This document shows, one piece after another, positions 14,218 through 22,174 of a stretch of 36,758 nt of DNA. How positions within the stretch are numbered: the stretch's first letter is position 1; each line of letters begins with the position of its first letter. Below the pieces are notes generated by a model. The model was not told where the DNA came from and did not search any database. It saw nothing but the letters and a program-made list of their open reading frames with translations. Source of the stretch: a virus; the IMG/VR virus record IMGVR_UViG_3300023109_000057, positions 1 to 36,758 of that record; one strand, 5' to 3'. The translations under genes and the position numbers were made by a program.

Positions 14218-15426
14218 ATGAATAACAATATTACCCACGCAGCGATTGTACCACTTATTGGTGGACTCCCCTTAGCTATGGAAAGCGTATTCGGCAAAAA
14301 GCCGGAGTATGTTTTATCGTATACGCCATTTGAGGCAAATGATTCTCAATACCTCGCACACCACTCAAACACATTACCGTATTATCAGATAGACAAAATG
14401 ACTCATGAAAATTGGATTCCTAAAAAGTCGATTGATGTTGTTGGTGCTACGTGCCCTTGCGCTGGTCTATCTTCTCTAAGTCCATCAGCATCCACAGATA
14501 ATAAAGCAAATGATTGGATGGTGGAATCAGCCAAGTTTGTGCTAGGCAAAGTTAAGCCAAAGGTGTTTTGGGGAGAAAACGCACCTCGACTTGCTTCTAA
14601 AATGGGAGAACCAATTGTAAAAAAACTACGCCTTATTGCTAAGAAACACGGTTATACGTTATCTCTATATAAGACTAAATCTAAAATGCATGGCCTTAGC
14701 CAAACCCGCGATAGAGCGTTCTATTTCTTTTGGCGCGGAGAAGAAATCCCTTATCACCATTTCTTTTTTAGAAACTATGAAAAGGTTGAAGATACAATCG
14801 CTAATACAGCATTCCGCGAAGATGATTGCATGAATCAATTGACAAATTCCCGTAAACCTTCTGAAAACCCTTTTTATCGATATGTTCTTGAAGAAATTGA
14901 AGGAGGCATTAGTCATGAAGAATTTCAGAAAAAGATTGAAAGAAGCATTAATCCTCTCGACTATTTAGAAAATCACGGCGTTAAATATGGGACTGTTTCT
15001 AAGTGGATGGACAAAAACGGTTATAGTAAAGAAGCTAATAGGTGTTTAGAAATTCACAAAAAGCTTGAGTCTGGAGGAAATATTATGAGAAAAACCACAG
15101 AAATTCCAAAGGATTACATTGGTGCATTCGTTGGGCATATGCCAATGTGGCTTACTCATCCAACTGAAGATCGCTATCTCACCATCCGCGAGTGTTTAAC
15201 GATTATGAAAATGCCTAACGACTTTCAATTACAGGGAGGCAAAAAAAACCTTAACATGATTTGTCAAAACGTTCCAGTGACAACTGCTATGGATATGTCA
15301 CAAATTATTTATGATTGGCTAAATGGAGAATTGGATTCTAAAAAGGCTGAATTTGCTGTTTTTGATAATAGAAATCAAACTTACGAATTTGAAGAAATCC
15401 CACAAACGTTAGAAAAATTCATATAA
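14218..15426 (+). CDS. divergent cytosine-C5 methyltransferase-like protein
   Basis: Member of the C5-methyltransferase fold with altered motifs. A motif I-like IGGLPLAME is near the N-terminus. Motif IV is CPCAGLSSLSPS with the catalytic Cys kept (P80-C81) but Gln of the usual PCQ replaced by Ala. Motif VI is GENAPRL (E120, N121) in place of ENV, and motif VIII is QTRDR (162-166). Motif IX-X regions are RYLTIRECLTIMKMPNDFQL and the C-terminal NVPVTTAM. The region between VIII and IX (about 200-290), the usual target-recognition part, is unlike any I know. In DNA whose cytosines are already hydroxymethylated, plain C5 methylation makes little sense, so the substrate is an open question. It sits directly behind the glucosyltransferase. 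Confidence 0.8.
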   Translation: MNNNITHAAIVPLIGGLPLAMESVFGKKPEYVLSYTPFEANDSQYLAHHSNTLPYYQIDKMTHENWIPKKSIDVVGATCPCAGLSSLSPSASTDNKANDWMVESAKFVLGKVKPKVFWGENAPRLASKMGEPIVKKLRLIAKKHGYTLSLYKTKSKMHGLSQTRDRAFYFFWRGEEIPYHHFFFRNYEKVEDTIANTAFREDDCMNQLTNSRKPSENPFYRYVLEEIEGGISHEEFQKKIERSINPLDYLENHGVKYGTVSKWMDKNGYSKEANRCLEIHKKLESGGNIMRKTTEIPKDYIGAFVGHMPMWLTHPTEDRYLTIRECLTIMKMPNDFQLQGGKKNLNMICQNVPVTTAMDMSQIIYDWLNGELDSKKAEFAVFDNRNQTYEFEEIPQTLEKFI

Positions 15427-15439
15427 GGTAATTATGTTA

Positions 15440-15468
15440 TGTACAAATAGTAAAATTTATTATATAAT
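15440..15468 (+). promoter_or_regulatory. sigma70-like promoter of uvsX
   Basis: TGTACA at 15440-15445, a 17-bp spacer and TATAAT at 15463-15468. The predicted start is about 15475, leaving an 18-nt leader (AGAAAGTAAAGAAACAAT) with purine-rich Shine-Dalgarno-like sequence before the ATG at 15493. Confidence 0.78.
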
Positions 15469-15492
15469 AGAAGTAGAAAGTAAAGAAACAAT

Positions 15493-16554
15493 ATGTCATT
15501 ATTAGAAAAACTAAAAAAATCGTCACGATCTAAAGAAGTAGCAATTCTTTCAGAATCAAAACTTTTCTCTGAAAAGGAACTCACACAAACACCAGTGCCA
15601 ATGATCAACGTAGCGTTATCAGGCACAATTGATGGAGGATTAGCGTCTGGCCTAACAGTTTTGGCTGGCCCGTCAAAGCACTTTAAAACATCCTTTGCGT
15701 TGTTAATGGCTGCGTCCTATCTTAAAGAACATAAAGATTCTGTTTTACTCTTTTATGATTCAGAATTTGGTTCTCCTCAAGCGTATTTCGAATCTTTTGG
15801 AATTGATACTAATCGGGTATTGCATACGCCAGTTACAAATATTGAAGAATTAAAATTTGATCTTGTACATCAGCTAAATGAAATTTCTAGGAAAGACAAG
15901 GTGATTGTTGTTATTGATTCTGTAGGAAATATCGCATCAAAGAAAGAAGTAGAGGACGCAGAAAATATGAAATCAGTTGCAGATATGACAAGAGCTAAGG
16001 CACTTAAAGGTCTATTTCGTATGATTACACCTATGCTAACACTGAATGATATCCCATTGCTTGCTATTAATCACACTTATATGGAGCAAGGATTATTTCC
16101 AAAGGCAGTTGTAAGCGGCGGAACTGGTGTAATGTATTCTGCTGATAACGTTTGGATTATTGGACGTAGACAAGATAAAGATGGTAGTGAAGTAAAAGGA
16201 TATCACTTTGTAGTTAACGTCGAAAAATCACGATTCGTAAAAGAAAAATCAAAAATTCCTATCTCAGTTTCTTGGGAAGGAGGTATTCAAAAATGGTCTG
16301 GTTTATTAGATGTTGCTCTAATAGGCGGATATGTTATTAAACCTAAAAATGGTTGGTATCAAGCCAGAAACCCTAACACAAACGAAGAGCTTTCTACAAA
16401 TGTTAGAGCTAAACAAACCCTTAAAAAGGAATTCTGGACGCCAGTGTTTGAAAATACAGATTTTGCGGCGTATATTGAATCTCGCTTTAAGATCGGAAAT
16501 GTTGAAATGGTAATAGAAGAAGAAGAAGGAGAAGAAGACAATGGCGGCGAATAA
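15493..16554 (+). CDS. uvsX: UvsX RecA-like recombinase
   Basis: Phage strand-exchange protein needed for recombination-dependent replication and repair; it forms filaments on single-stranded DNA. RecA core motifs are visible: Walker A GPSKHFKTS (59-67), then YDSEFGSP, Walker B VIVVIDSVGNI, AINHTYMEQG in the L2 region and SGGTGVMYSADNVWIIGRR. The C-terminus is strongly acidic (VIEEEEGEEDNGG), as in T4 UvsX, where the tail modulates DNA binding. It has 353 aa against 391 in T4. It is first in an operon with a small gene and helicase 41, each overlapping the next, matching the T4 order uvsX-40-41 except that the small gene does not look like T4 gp40. Confidence 0.95.
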   Translation: MSLLEKLKKSSRSKEVAILSESKLFSEKELTQTPVPMINVALSGTIDGGLASGLTVLAGPSKHFKTSFALLMAASYLKEHKDSVLLFYDSEFGSPQAYFESFGIDTNRVLHTPVTNIEELKFDLVHQLNEISRKDKVIVVIDSVGNIASKKEVEDAENMKSVADMTRAKALKGLFRMITPMLTLNDIPLLAINHTYMEQGLFPKAVVSGGTGVMYSADNVWIIGRRQDKDGSEVKGYHFVVNVEKSRFVKEKSKIPISVSWEGGIQKWSGLLDVALIGGYVIKPKNGWYQARNPNTNEELSTNVRAKQTLKKEFWTPVFENTDFAAYIESRFKIGNVEMVIEEEEGEEDNGGE

Positions 16555-16849
16555 AATTGATATAGACAAATATGTACAATTTGTTGAGAAGGGTGATAGC
16601 GAACTTTATGCATTGAAAATCATAAAAGGTACTTACACCGATGTAATATACACATATGGGAAAGTAGAGATAAAAGGTTCAGTTGATCAGCCAGTTTTAA
16701 AATTTGATTTTATTATCAACGAACCATCGAAGGGCAAAAGAAAAAAGAAGTTAGAAAAGTCCAAAGCATTTAAAACACTTATAGGTGATATTCTTGTCAA
16801 CCTTATTGAAGAAAAAATTGATGACAAACCTGCAACAACTGATAATTAA
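16541..16849 (+). CDS. conserved small protein between uvsX and 41
   Basis: A 102-aa protein overlapping the uvsX end by 14 bp and the gene 41 start by 29 bp, so it is translated within the same operon. It contains SELYALKIIKGTYTDVIYTYGKVEI and a beta-rich LKFDFIINEP, then a lysine cluster (KGKRKKKLEKSK) and IGDILVNLIEE. The DVIYTYGKV plus IGDIL layout is, from memory, shared by small genes next to helicase 41 in marine T4-like phages. I know of no assigned function; association with recombination or helicase loading is suggested only by position. Confidence 0.65.
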   Translation: MAANKIDIDKYVQFVEKGDSELYALKIIKGTYTDVIYTYGKVEIKGSVDQPVLKFDFIINEPSKGKRKKKLEKSKAFKTLIGDILVNLIEEKIDDKPATTDN

Positions 16850-18182
16850 AACAATAACGGCCGATGAAATATATTGTCGAAAAGCACTACCTCATATTAA
16901 AGCTGAATATTTTGAAAACGAATATAAGCCCGTTTATGAGCTTATCTTAAGTTTCTTATCAAAATTTAATAAATTGCCAACATCCTCTGCCCTAAGTGTG
17001 GAGTTTCAAAAGAGTGATTTTATAAATAGATCTAATAGTAATGATATACACAATTTAATACTTGATCTGGAAAATAATGAGAAAGTTGACAGAGAATGGC
17101 TACTGAACTCTACCGAGGAATGGTGCAAAAATAGGGCAGTCTATCTTGCAATCATTAAATCAATCGGCATCATCGATGGAAAGGAAAAAGAACTAACTGA
17201 TGGTGCTATCCCCGGAATCCTATCCAAGGCGCTACAAGTGTCTTTTGATACGAATGTTGGTCACGATTATTTTGAAAACGCAGATAACAGATACGAATTC
17301 TATCATACGCAAGAAGATAAAATCCCCTTCGACATATCGCTACTTAACACCATTACAAAAGGAGGTGTTTCGAATAAAACTCTCAATATTATTCTGGCGG
17401 GCACTGGTGTGGGAAAAAGTTTGGCGATGTGCCACTTTGCTTCTGCCAATATCTCCGCTGGACGCAATGTTTTATACATTACTCTTGAAATGGCAGAAGA
17501 AAGGATTGCTGAGCGAATCGATGCCAATTTACTTGACGTCCCGATTGATCAACTTGAGACGTTGCCTAAACAACTTTTTAATTCCAAAGTTGATCAGATC
17601 AAAGAGAAGTCTCGAGGAAAGCTTATCGTTAAGGAATATCCAACAGCAACAGCACATGTAGGTCACTTCCGCGCCCTTTTAGATGAACTAAAACTTAAAA
17701 AGGATTTTAAACCCGATGTGATATTTGTTGACTATCTTAACATTATGGCATCAGCGCGTATCAAAGGTCTAGGTGGTTCGGTGAACACCTATTCGTTAAT
17801 TAAGGCGATTGCTGAAGAGCTACGAGGTCTTGCTGTAGAAACTAATGTTCCTGTTTGGTCTGCAACACAGGTAACGAGAACAGGTTTTGGCAATACTGAT
17901 GTTGAGTTAACTGATACTTCAGAATCATTTGGTTTGCCTGCAACTGCTGACTTAATGTTAGCACTTATTTCGACAGAACAGCTTGAAGAAATGAATCAGC
18001 TCATGGTTAAACAATTGAAAAACCGATATAACGATCCTACACAAAATAAAAGATTTGTTGTTGGAATTGATAGGTCAAAAATGCGACTATACGATGTAGA
18101 GGATTCTGCTCAGACACTTTCAAGTGATGAAATTACTCATACTCCAGTTTCCAATAAAGATTTTTCAGCCTTTAAAATATAA
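16821..18182 (+). CDS. 41: replicative DNA helicase gp41 (DnaB-like)
   Basis: Hexameric 5'-3' helicase that unwinds ahead of the polymerase and works with the primase. Clear alignment to T4 gp41 throughout: the N-terminal ALPHIKAEYFENEY, GAIPGILSKALQVSFDTNVGHD, FDISLLNTITKGG, Walker A AGTGVGKS (193-200), LEMAEERIAERIDANLLDV, VIFVDYLNIMASAR (Walker B region), IAEELRGLAVE and ESFGLPATADLMLA. The ATG at 16821 is preferred to 16785 because it starts just before the conserved region and fits T4 in length (453 against 475 aa). It ends in TAATG shared with the next gene. The primase partner is not a T4 gp61 in this window; the AEP-like protein at 8028 is a candidate. Confidence 0.95.
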   Translation: MTNLQQLIIKTITADEIYCRKALPHIKAEYFENEYKPVYELILSFLSKFNKLPTSSALSVEFQKSDFINRSNSNDIHNLILDLENNEKVDREWLLNSTEEWCKNRAVYLAIIKSIGIIDGKEKELTDGAIPGILSKALQVSFDTNVGHDYFENADNRYEFYHTQEDKIPFDISLLNTITKGGVSNKTLNIILAGTGVGKSLAMCHFASANISAGRNVLYITLEMAEERIAERIDANLLDVPIDQLETLPKQLFNSKVDQIKEKSRGKLIVKEYPTATAHVGHFRALLDELKLKKDFKPDVIFVDYLNIMASARIKGLGGSVNTYSLIKAIAEELRGLAVETNVPVWSATQVTRTGFGNTDVELTDTSESFGLPATADLMLALISTEQLEEMNQLMVKQLKNRYNDPTQNKRFVVGIDRSKMRLYDVEDSAQTLSSDEITHTPVSNKDFSAFKI

Positions 18183-18655
18183 TGATTGCTGTATATGGAT
18201 TAGATAAAGATCGAAAAGCTATGGTAAAGTCCATTTGTGATTATACCATCCAGTTGTTAATGCCAAGAATGAAAAATAAATTGAACATCAAATTTAAATT
18301 TATTGATGATTTGGTTTCAAGCGATGGGGTTTATGGCGATTGCGAATGGTTAGGAGAAACGTGTAGACGCCCTAGAAACTTTTTTATTCGAATCGATTCA
18401 TCACAGGAAAACCAGCTAATGTTAGAAACTGTGGCTCATGAACTTGTACACGTAAAACAGTATGCTCGCGGAGAAATGAAAGAGCTTGTTAGATCATCTA
18501 AATACACAAGATGGAAAGGTAAGGATATCAATCACCGCAAATTAAACTATTACGATCAGCCGTGGGAAATAGAAGCACATGGCAGAGAGACGGGTATATT
18601 CATTAGATGGCTAAGCGAAAGCAAATGGAAAAAGTGTAAATGGTGCAAATATTAA
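18182..18655 (+). CDS. small HExxH zinc metallopeptidase-like protein
   Basis: A 157-aa protein with a zincin signature HELVH (86-90) in TVAHELVHVKQYARGEM and a downstream WEIEAHGRE that can supply the third ligand. This HExxH...WExEA layout is seen in SprT-like and related small phage metallopeptidases. Four cysteines occur, two in the C-terminal WKKCKWCKY, which could bind a second metal. There is no signal peptide, so it would act in the cytoplasm or in the particle. It shares TAATG with the helicase gene and so is the last member of the uvsX operon. Substrate unknown. Confidence 0.72.
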   Translation: MIAVYGLDKDRKAMVKSICDYTIQLLMPRMKNKLNIKFKFIDDLVSSDGVYGDCEWLGETCRRPRNFFIRIDSSQENQLMLETVAHELVHVKQYARGEMKELVRSSKYTRWKGKDINHRKLNYYDQPWEIEAHGRETGIFIRWLSESKWKKCKWCKY

Positions 18656-18667
18656 AAGCTCATTTAT

Positions 18668-18675
18668 TATAAATA
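18668..18675 (+). promoter_or_regulatory. T4-type late promoter of the tagged-protein block
   Basis: TATAAATA, an exact late box, with predicted start near 18681 and a short leader before the ATG at 18695. It is the only late box seen in an intergenic position before 25902, so it may drive the whole run of genes from 18695 to 25894. Confidence 0.7.
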
Positions 18676-18694
18676 GAATTGAATACTACACACG

Positions 18695-20248
18695 ATGGGA
18701 AAAATGCTAGAATTTAAAGATTATATAACAGAAGACATATCAACCGGATCTCTAGAAAAAGCCAAAACATTAATATTAAGATACCTTCGCAAAAAGACAG
18801 GTACTTCAAAAATGTTTGCAACTTTAGGATTAGAGAAATATAAAAATACGAATGGCGCAGGTTACGGATTACGTTTTTATGCACCAGGAAAAAAGATAGA
18901 ATCTTGGAGATTTAACTGGGTAAACGTTGGAGGTGCTAATAGTAGCAACTTAGCTTCAATAGATTTTTGGAATGGTTCTACTCAAGGACCGACATACCAC
19001 CTATCCTTTGACCGTGATGTTTCTTTAGTTAAAATTCTTCCACAAGTAGCGGATATGCTTAAATCCGGAAAGATCACAACTGGTAGATTTTCTACATATC
19101 CATCAGACATCCCACTTAACGAAGATGTAGAATTAGAATCAAGTGAAGTTTTATGCGAAGCAGTTGATCCTGATGATGCGTATGATAATGTTATATCATT
19201 AGTATCAAGTCCTGGATTCACTAAACAAAAGGTTTTTAAAGTTTGGAAAAGCGTAGGTATTAAAATATTTGATGAGCTAGAGTCTCAGAATCCTGCACTA
19301 ATTAAAAAAGTTGGTCGTCAATATATTTGGAAAGGTAAGAAAGCGGACATTAAAAAACTTTTATTACAGAAACAAACAATCCTTGATTCAATTGGTGTAG
19401 TTACTGGTAAAGTTAAAAGTGGTTCCTCGACTGAAAGATACGCTAAAGACGCGCAACTTGACGAACTAGATTCACAACGCGAAAAACTTACATATGAAAA
19501 CCAATTAAATGATCTAGAAAATCTTATTAAGATGACCGCGTCAGGTGCCTCAAATGCGTTGTTTATTGCAGGTCGAGGAGGTATAGGTAAAACATATACT
19601 GTAGAAAAAGTGTTAGGCGAAATTGGTCTTTCTGATGGACAAGGTTACTTTAAAAACACTGGTACTGCATCAGCTGCAGGTATATATTCTCTACTGTTTA
19701 AATACAAAGACGAAATCGTACTATTCGATGATTCCGACGATGCTTTAAAAGACCAAGAAGCACGAAACATGTTTAAAGCTGCAACCGATACGAAAAAGGT
19801 AAGAAAGCTAGTGTGGAATAAAATGGGTAAGAATGTCGTTGATCCAGATGAAGATATGACTGATGAGGAAATCCTTGATCAAGGGAAAATCCCACGTTAT
19901 TTTGAATTTACGGGTAAAGTCATATTCATCTCCAACTTGAAAATAGATAAGCTCGATCCTGATGGTGCAATTCGTACAAGGGCCTTTATGATTGAAATAG
20001 ATCCAACCGATGTTGAAATCTATGACTTCATGGAAACAATCGTAGACAAAATTAAATTGGATGGTGATTTGGAATTAGATTCCGCAACACGTAAAAAGAC
20101 AGTTGACTTACTTCGTAAAGGAACGTCTAAACAAACCGCTAACTTACGTAAACTGTCGCGAGCTTTGAATATGCAGGCAGGTACTATCAAATCTGGTGTT
20201 AATATTTCAGACAACGATCTATCACGAATGATTGAAACTTATGCTTAA
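18695..20248 (+). CDS. AAA+ ATPase with N-terminal capsid-targeting-like sequence
   Basis: A 517-aa protein. It begins MGKMLEFKDYITED, similar to the T4 capsid-targeting sequence (MKTYQEFIAE|A), with a fitting gp21 site after I11-T-E13. Residues 20-230 are a two-part region of unknown fold, split by L-C-E|A in SSEVLCEAVD, another possible cleavage site. The C-terminal half is an AAA+ ATPase: Walker A GRGGIGKT (293-300), Walker B VLFDDSDD (D345-D349), sensor-1 Asn in KVIFISNLK and an AIRTRA arginine-finger candidate. It is read from a late promoter and overlaps the next tagged gene. Inference: an ATPase packaged in the head and delivered with the DNA, or working in head assembly. Confidence 0.75.
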   Translation: MGKMLEFKDYITEDISTGSLEKAKTLILRYLRKKTGTSKMFATLGLEKYKNTNGAGYGLRFYAPGKKIESWRFNWVNVGGANSSNLASIDFWNGSTQGPTYHLSFDRDVSLVKILPQVADMLKSGKITTGRFSTYPSDIPLNEDVELESSEVLCEAVDPDDAYDNVISLVSSPGFTKQKVFKVWKSVGIKIFDELESQNPALIKKVGRQYIWKGKKADIKKLLLQKQTILDSIGVVTGKVKSGSSTERYAKDAQLDELDSQREKLTYENQLNDLENLIKMTASGASNALFIAGRGGIGKTYTVEKVLGEIGLSDGQGYFKNTGTASAAGIYSLLFKYKDEIVLFDDSDDALKDQEARNMFKAATDTKKVRKLVWNKMGKNVVDPDEDMTDEEILDQGKIPRYFEFTGKVIFISNLKIDKLDPDGAIRTRAFMIEIDPTDVEIYDFMETIVDKIKLDGDLELDSATRKKTVDLLRKGTSKQTANLRKLSRALNMQAGTIKSGVNISDNDLSRMIETYA

Positions 20249-21632
20249 TATTAAAACATTTCAAGCGTTTCTTACCGAAGGAACTAAACTAGCTCCAGGA
20301 GAATTGAAAAAGACTGCCACTGGAGGTCCTAATGCAGGAAAAGAACGTACGGAAATCTTATCAAATAAGATACGTAAACAAGAACCTCTTACACTCGCGA
20401 AAGGAGGAGAGTTTCAAGTTGTAGACGTACAAGGTGCATTAGCATCAATTGAACAGTTCAAAAAAGATGGCAAAAGTTTTAATTTAATCGGTAAGGATGA
20501 AACTAAAATATCTTCGTCAGATTTACTTAAAACAAAAGAATTTGGTGGAGGAGCAGGAGCTGGTGGAGGTACTGCAAGTACAGCAATTGGTGAATCAGCC
20601 CAGTGTGTTTGGATGGCAGCAATGCTCGATATTGGTCACGCAATGCCAATTGAAAGTTTTACAGATGAAGTTCTTACAAAGGCTTTTAAAAAAGTAAGTG
20701 TTGGAAAAACTCAACTTGAAGAAATTTTAGGAATTGACGAGAGTTGGAAAGTTTCATCCTATCTTACTGCACAGTATGTTATAGCGAATAGTATAATCGA
20801 AAAAGGCATGACTTTCCATCGCGATGATAACTTAATGAAAGCAATCTATTCTGCTAAAAACACAGCATTCAAGAATAACGACTTTCAACCACTCCCGGAT
20901 GATAAGTGGAATCCCGGCGATATTTGGGTTGTAGACACCGACTTTAAATTTAACGAACTCAACACTACAACAGTTGAAGATTTGAACGACGATATTCTTG
21001 ACTTATATCTCCAAAAGCGTCTGGTTGGTATTTCTCTAAAGAAAGTGTCAAAAGCTGTTAAAGGTGTTGAAAAGAATGTTCAGCGCCCGCCTGAAACTGA
21101 AGATTACATATACTCAGCAGGACACATCAAAGCGATTGTGCGCGGCGAGTGGTATACAACTAAAGCGAATTACATTACTCATAAGTATGGTCAACTTGAT
21201 ATTCGTCCTAATTCTGCGTTTGGGTCTCATAAAGTTGAGATTAAAGGTAAAGGCGCTCGAGGTGGGGGTGCATCTTGGGGTGTTATGTCCGATGCTGCAA
21301 AAAGAATCTATAGAAGACAACTCCCTAAGAATTCAGTAATCAAAAAGGAAGCTCAACTAATTGCTAAGGGAGATAAAAAGGCTATTAGTAATTTCACACA
21401 AATGCTTCAGGGTGTTGATAAAAGAATAACAGAAGACGAAGTGATAGAAAAGCTTAATGGCTTAGGTAAAAATTCTGCAGTGTGGATTCATGGTAAACTA
21501 GGTGGCTTATACGTAATTAATCTTATTTCAAAGGGCGGCATTAAAGCTAATAAGTTTATCACACAACTTATTAATTACGCTGGCAGTTCAACATCGGACT
21601 CAAGCGCATATATAATTTTAAAAGAAAAATAA
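20241..21632 (+). CDS. tagged protein, possible PD-(D/E)xK-like nuclease fold
   Basis: A 463-aa protein starting MLNIKTFQAFLTEG, the closest match here to the T4 capsid-targeting sequence, with a gp21-type site after L11-T-E13. The ATG at 20241 is used because it places this motif as in the other tagged genes; an ATG lies 9 bp upstream. A glycine-rich linker (EFGGGAGAGGGTAST) follows near residue 110, and I-G-E|S just after it is another possible cut site. WNPGDIWVVD (D227) followed by VGISLKK (S265, K267) resembles the D...(E/S)xK pattern of restriction-type nucleases, but the match is weak. The C-terminal part is alpha/beta and unrecognised. It overlaps the AAA+ gene by 8 bp and shares TAATG with the next gene. 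Confidence 0.65.
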   Translation: MLNIKTFQAFLTEGTKLAPGELKKTATGGPNAGKERTEILSNKIRKQEPLTLAKGGEFQVVDVQGALASIEQFKKDGKSFNLIGKDETKISSSDLLKTKEFGGGAGAGGGTASTAIGESAQCVWMAAMLDIGHAMPIESFTDEVLTKAFKKVSVGKTQLEEILGIDESWKVSSYLTAQYVIANSIIEKGMTFHRDDNLMKAIYSAKNTAFKNNDFQPLPDDKWNPGDIWVVDTDFKFNELNTTTVEDLNDDILDLYLQKRLVGISLKKVSKAVKGVEKNVQRPPETEDYIYSAGHIKAIVRGEWYTTKANYITHKYGQLDIRPNSAFGSHKVEIKGKGARGGGASWGVMSDAAKRIYRRQLPKNSVIKKEAQLIAKGDKKAISNFTQMLQGVDKRITEDEVIEKLNGLGKNSAVWIHGKLGGLYVINLISKGGIKANKFITQLINYAGSSTSDSSAYIILKEK

Positions 21633-22150
21633 TGAGTATACTTGAAGCAGCATTAACATTTCACAGGGATAACGATATACCGTTAGCCCAGAATATATTT
21701 CGCCCACACACTGAAAACTATTACAAACTATTTTGTAAAGCCCGCGTACTGAAAGAGTCGTTACAACTTTGCAAGTTTGATGAGTACCTTATGTCAACAG
21801 ACATTGGTGAACTTGCAATGCACGAAGGTGAAGAGGTACCCTTAGATCATCCCTTGATTGAAGCAGAATATAAAGGTAGGGAAGTTGAATTAAACGAACC
21901 AAAACGTGGTGGTAAAAAGAAATATTTTGTTTACGTTAAAAACGATAAAGGTAATATTATTAAAGTTCAGTTTGGAGATACTTCAGGTCTTAAAGCAAAA
22001 ATTGATGACCCTGCTGCTCGTAAATCATTTGCAGCTCGACACAACTGTGCAGCGAAAAAAGATAAAACAAAACCCGGATATTGGTCTTGCAATCTTCCAC
22101 GGTATGCAGATCAGCTTGGTTTAAAAGGTGGTGGAAACTTTTTTTGGTAA
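21632..22150 (+). CDS. phage protein with SFAARHNC...PRYAxxLGL domain
   Basis: A 172-aa protein in two parts. The N-terminal half includes IFRPHTENYYKLFCKARVL and STDIGELAMHEGEEVPLDHP. The C-terminal half starts EVELNEPKRGGKKKYFVYVK and runs through ARKSFAARHNCAAKKDKTKP to SCNLPRYADQLGL. The second half (two Cys, one His and many basic residues) is a domain I recall from many marine phage structural-type genes; no function is known to me. Unlike its neighbours it has no obvious capsid tag at the N-terminus. It is coupled to the upstream tagged gene by TAATG, so it is part of the same late unit. Confidence 0.7.
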   Translation: MSILEAALTFHRDNDIPLAQNIFRPHTENYYKLFCKARVLKESLQLCKFDEYLMSTDIGELAMHEGEEVPLDHPLIEAEYKGREVELNEPKRGGKKKYFVYVKNDKGNIIKVQFGDTSGLKAKIDDPAARKSFAARHNCAAKKDKTKPGYWSCNLPRYADQLGLKGGGNFFW

Positions 22151-22152
22151 TG

Positions 22153-22167
22153 GGAACGCAATATAAT
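22153..22167 (+). promoter_or_regulatory. GGAACgCATATAAT-like motif, copy 3
   Basis: GGAACGCAATATAAT, one base shorter than the other copies, with TATAAT at 22162-22167, 7 nt before the ATG at 22175. No -35 box is found (the -35 position is a T-run within the preceding gene). Confidence 0.35.
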
Positions 22168-22174
22168 ATATAAT

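Noticed and set aside
17021-17028. TATAAATA inside gene 41
   Set aside because: It lies within a conserved coding region with no nearby start of a downstream gene; chance occurrence in AT-rich DNA is likely.
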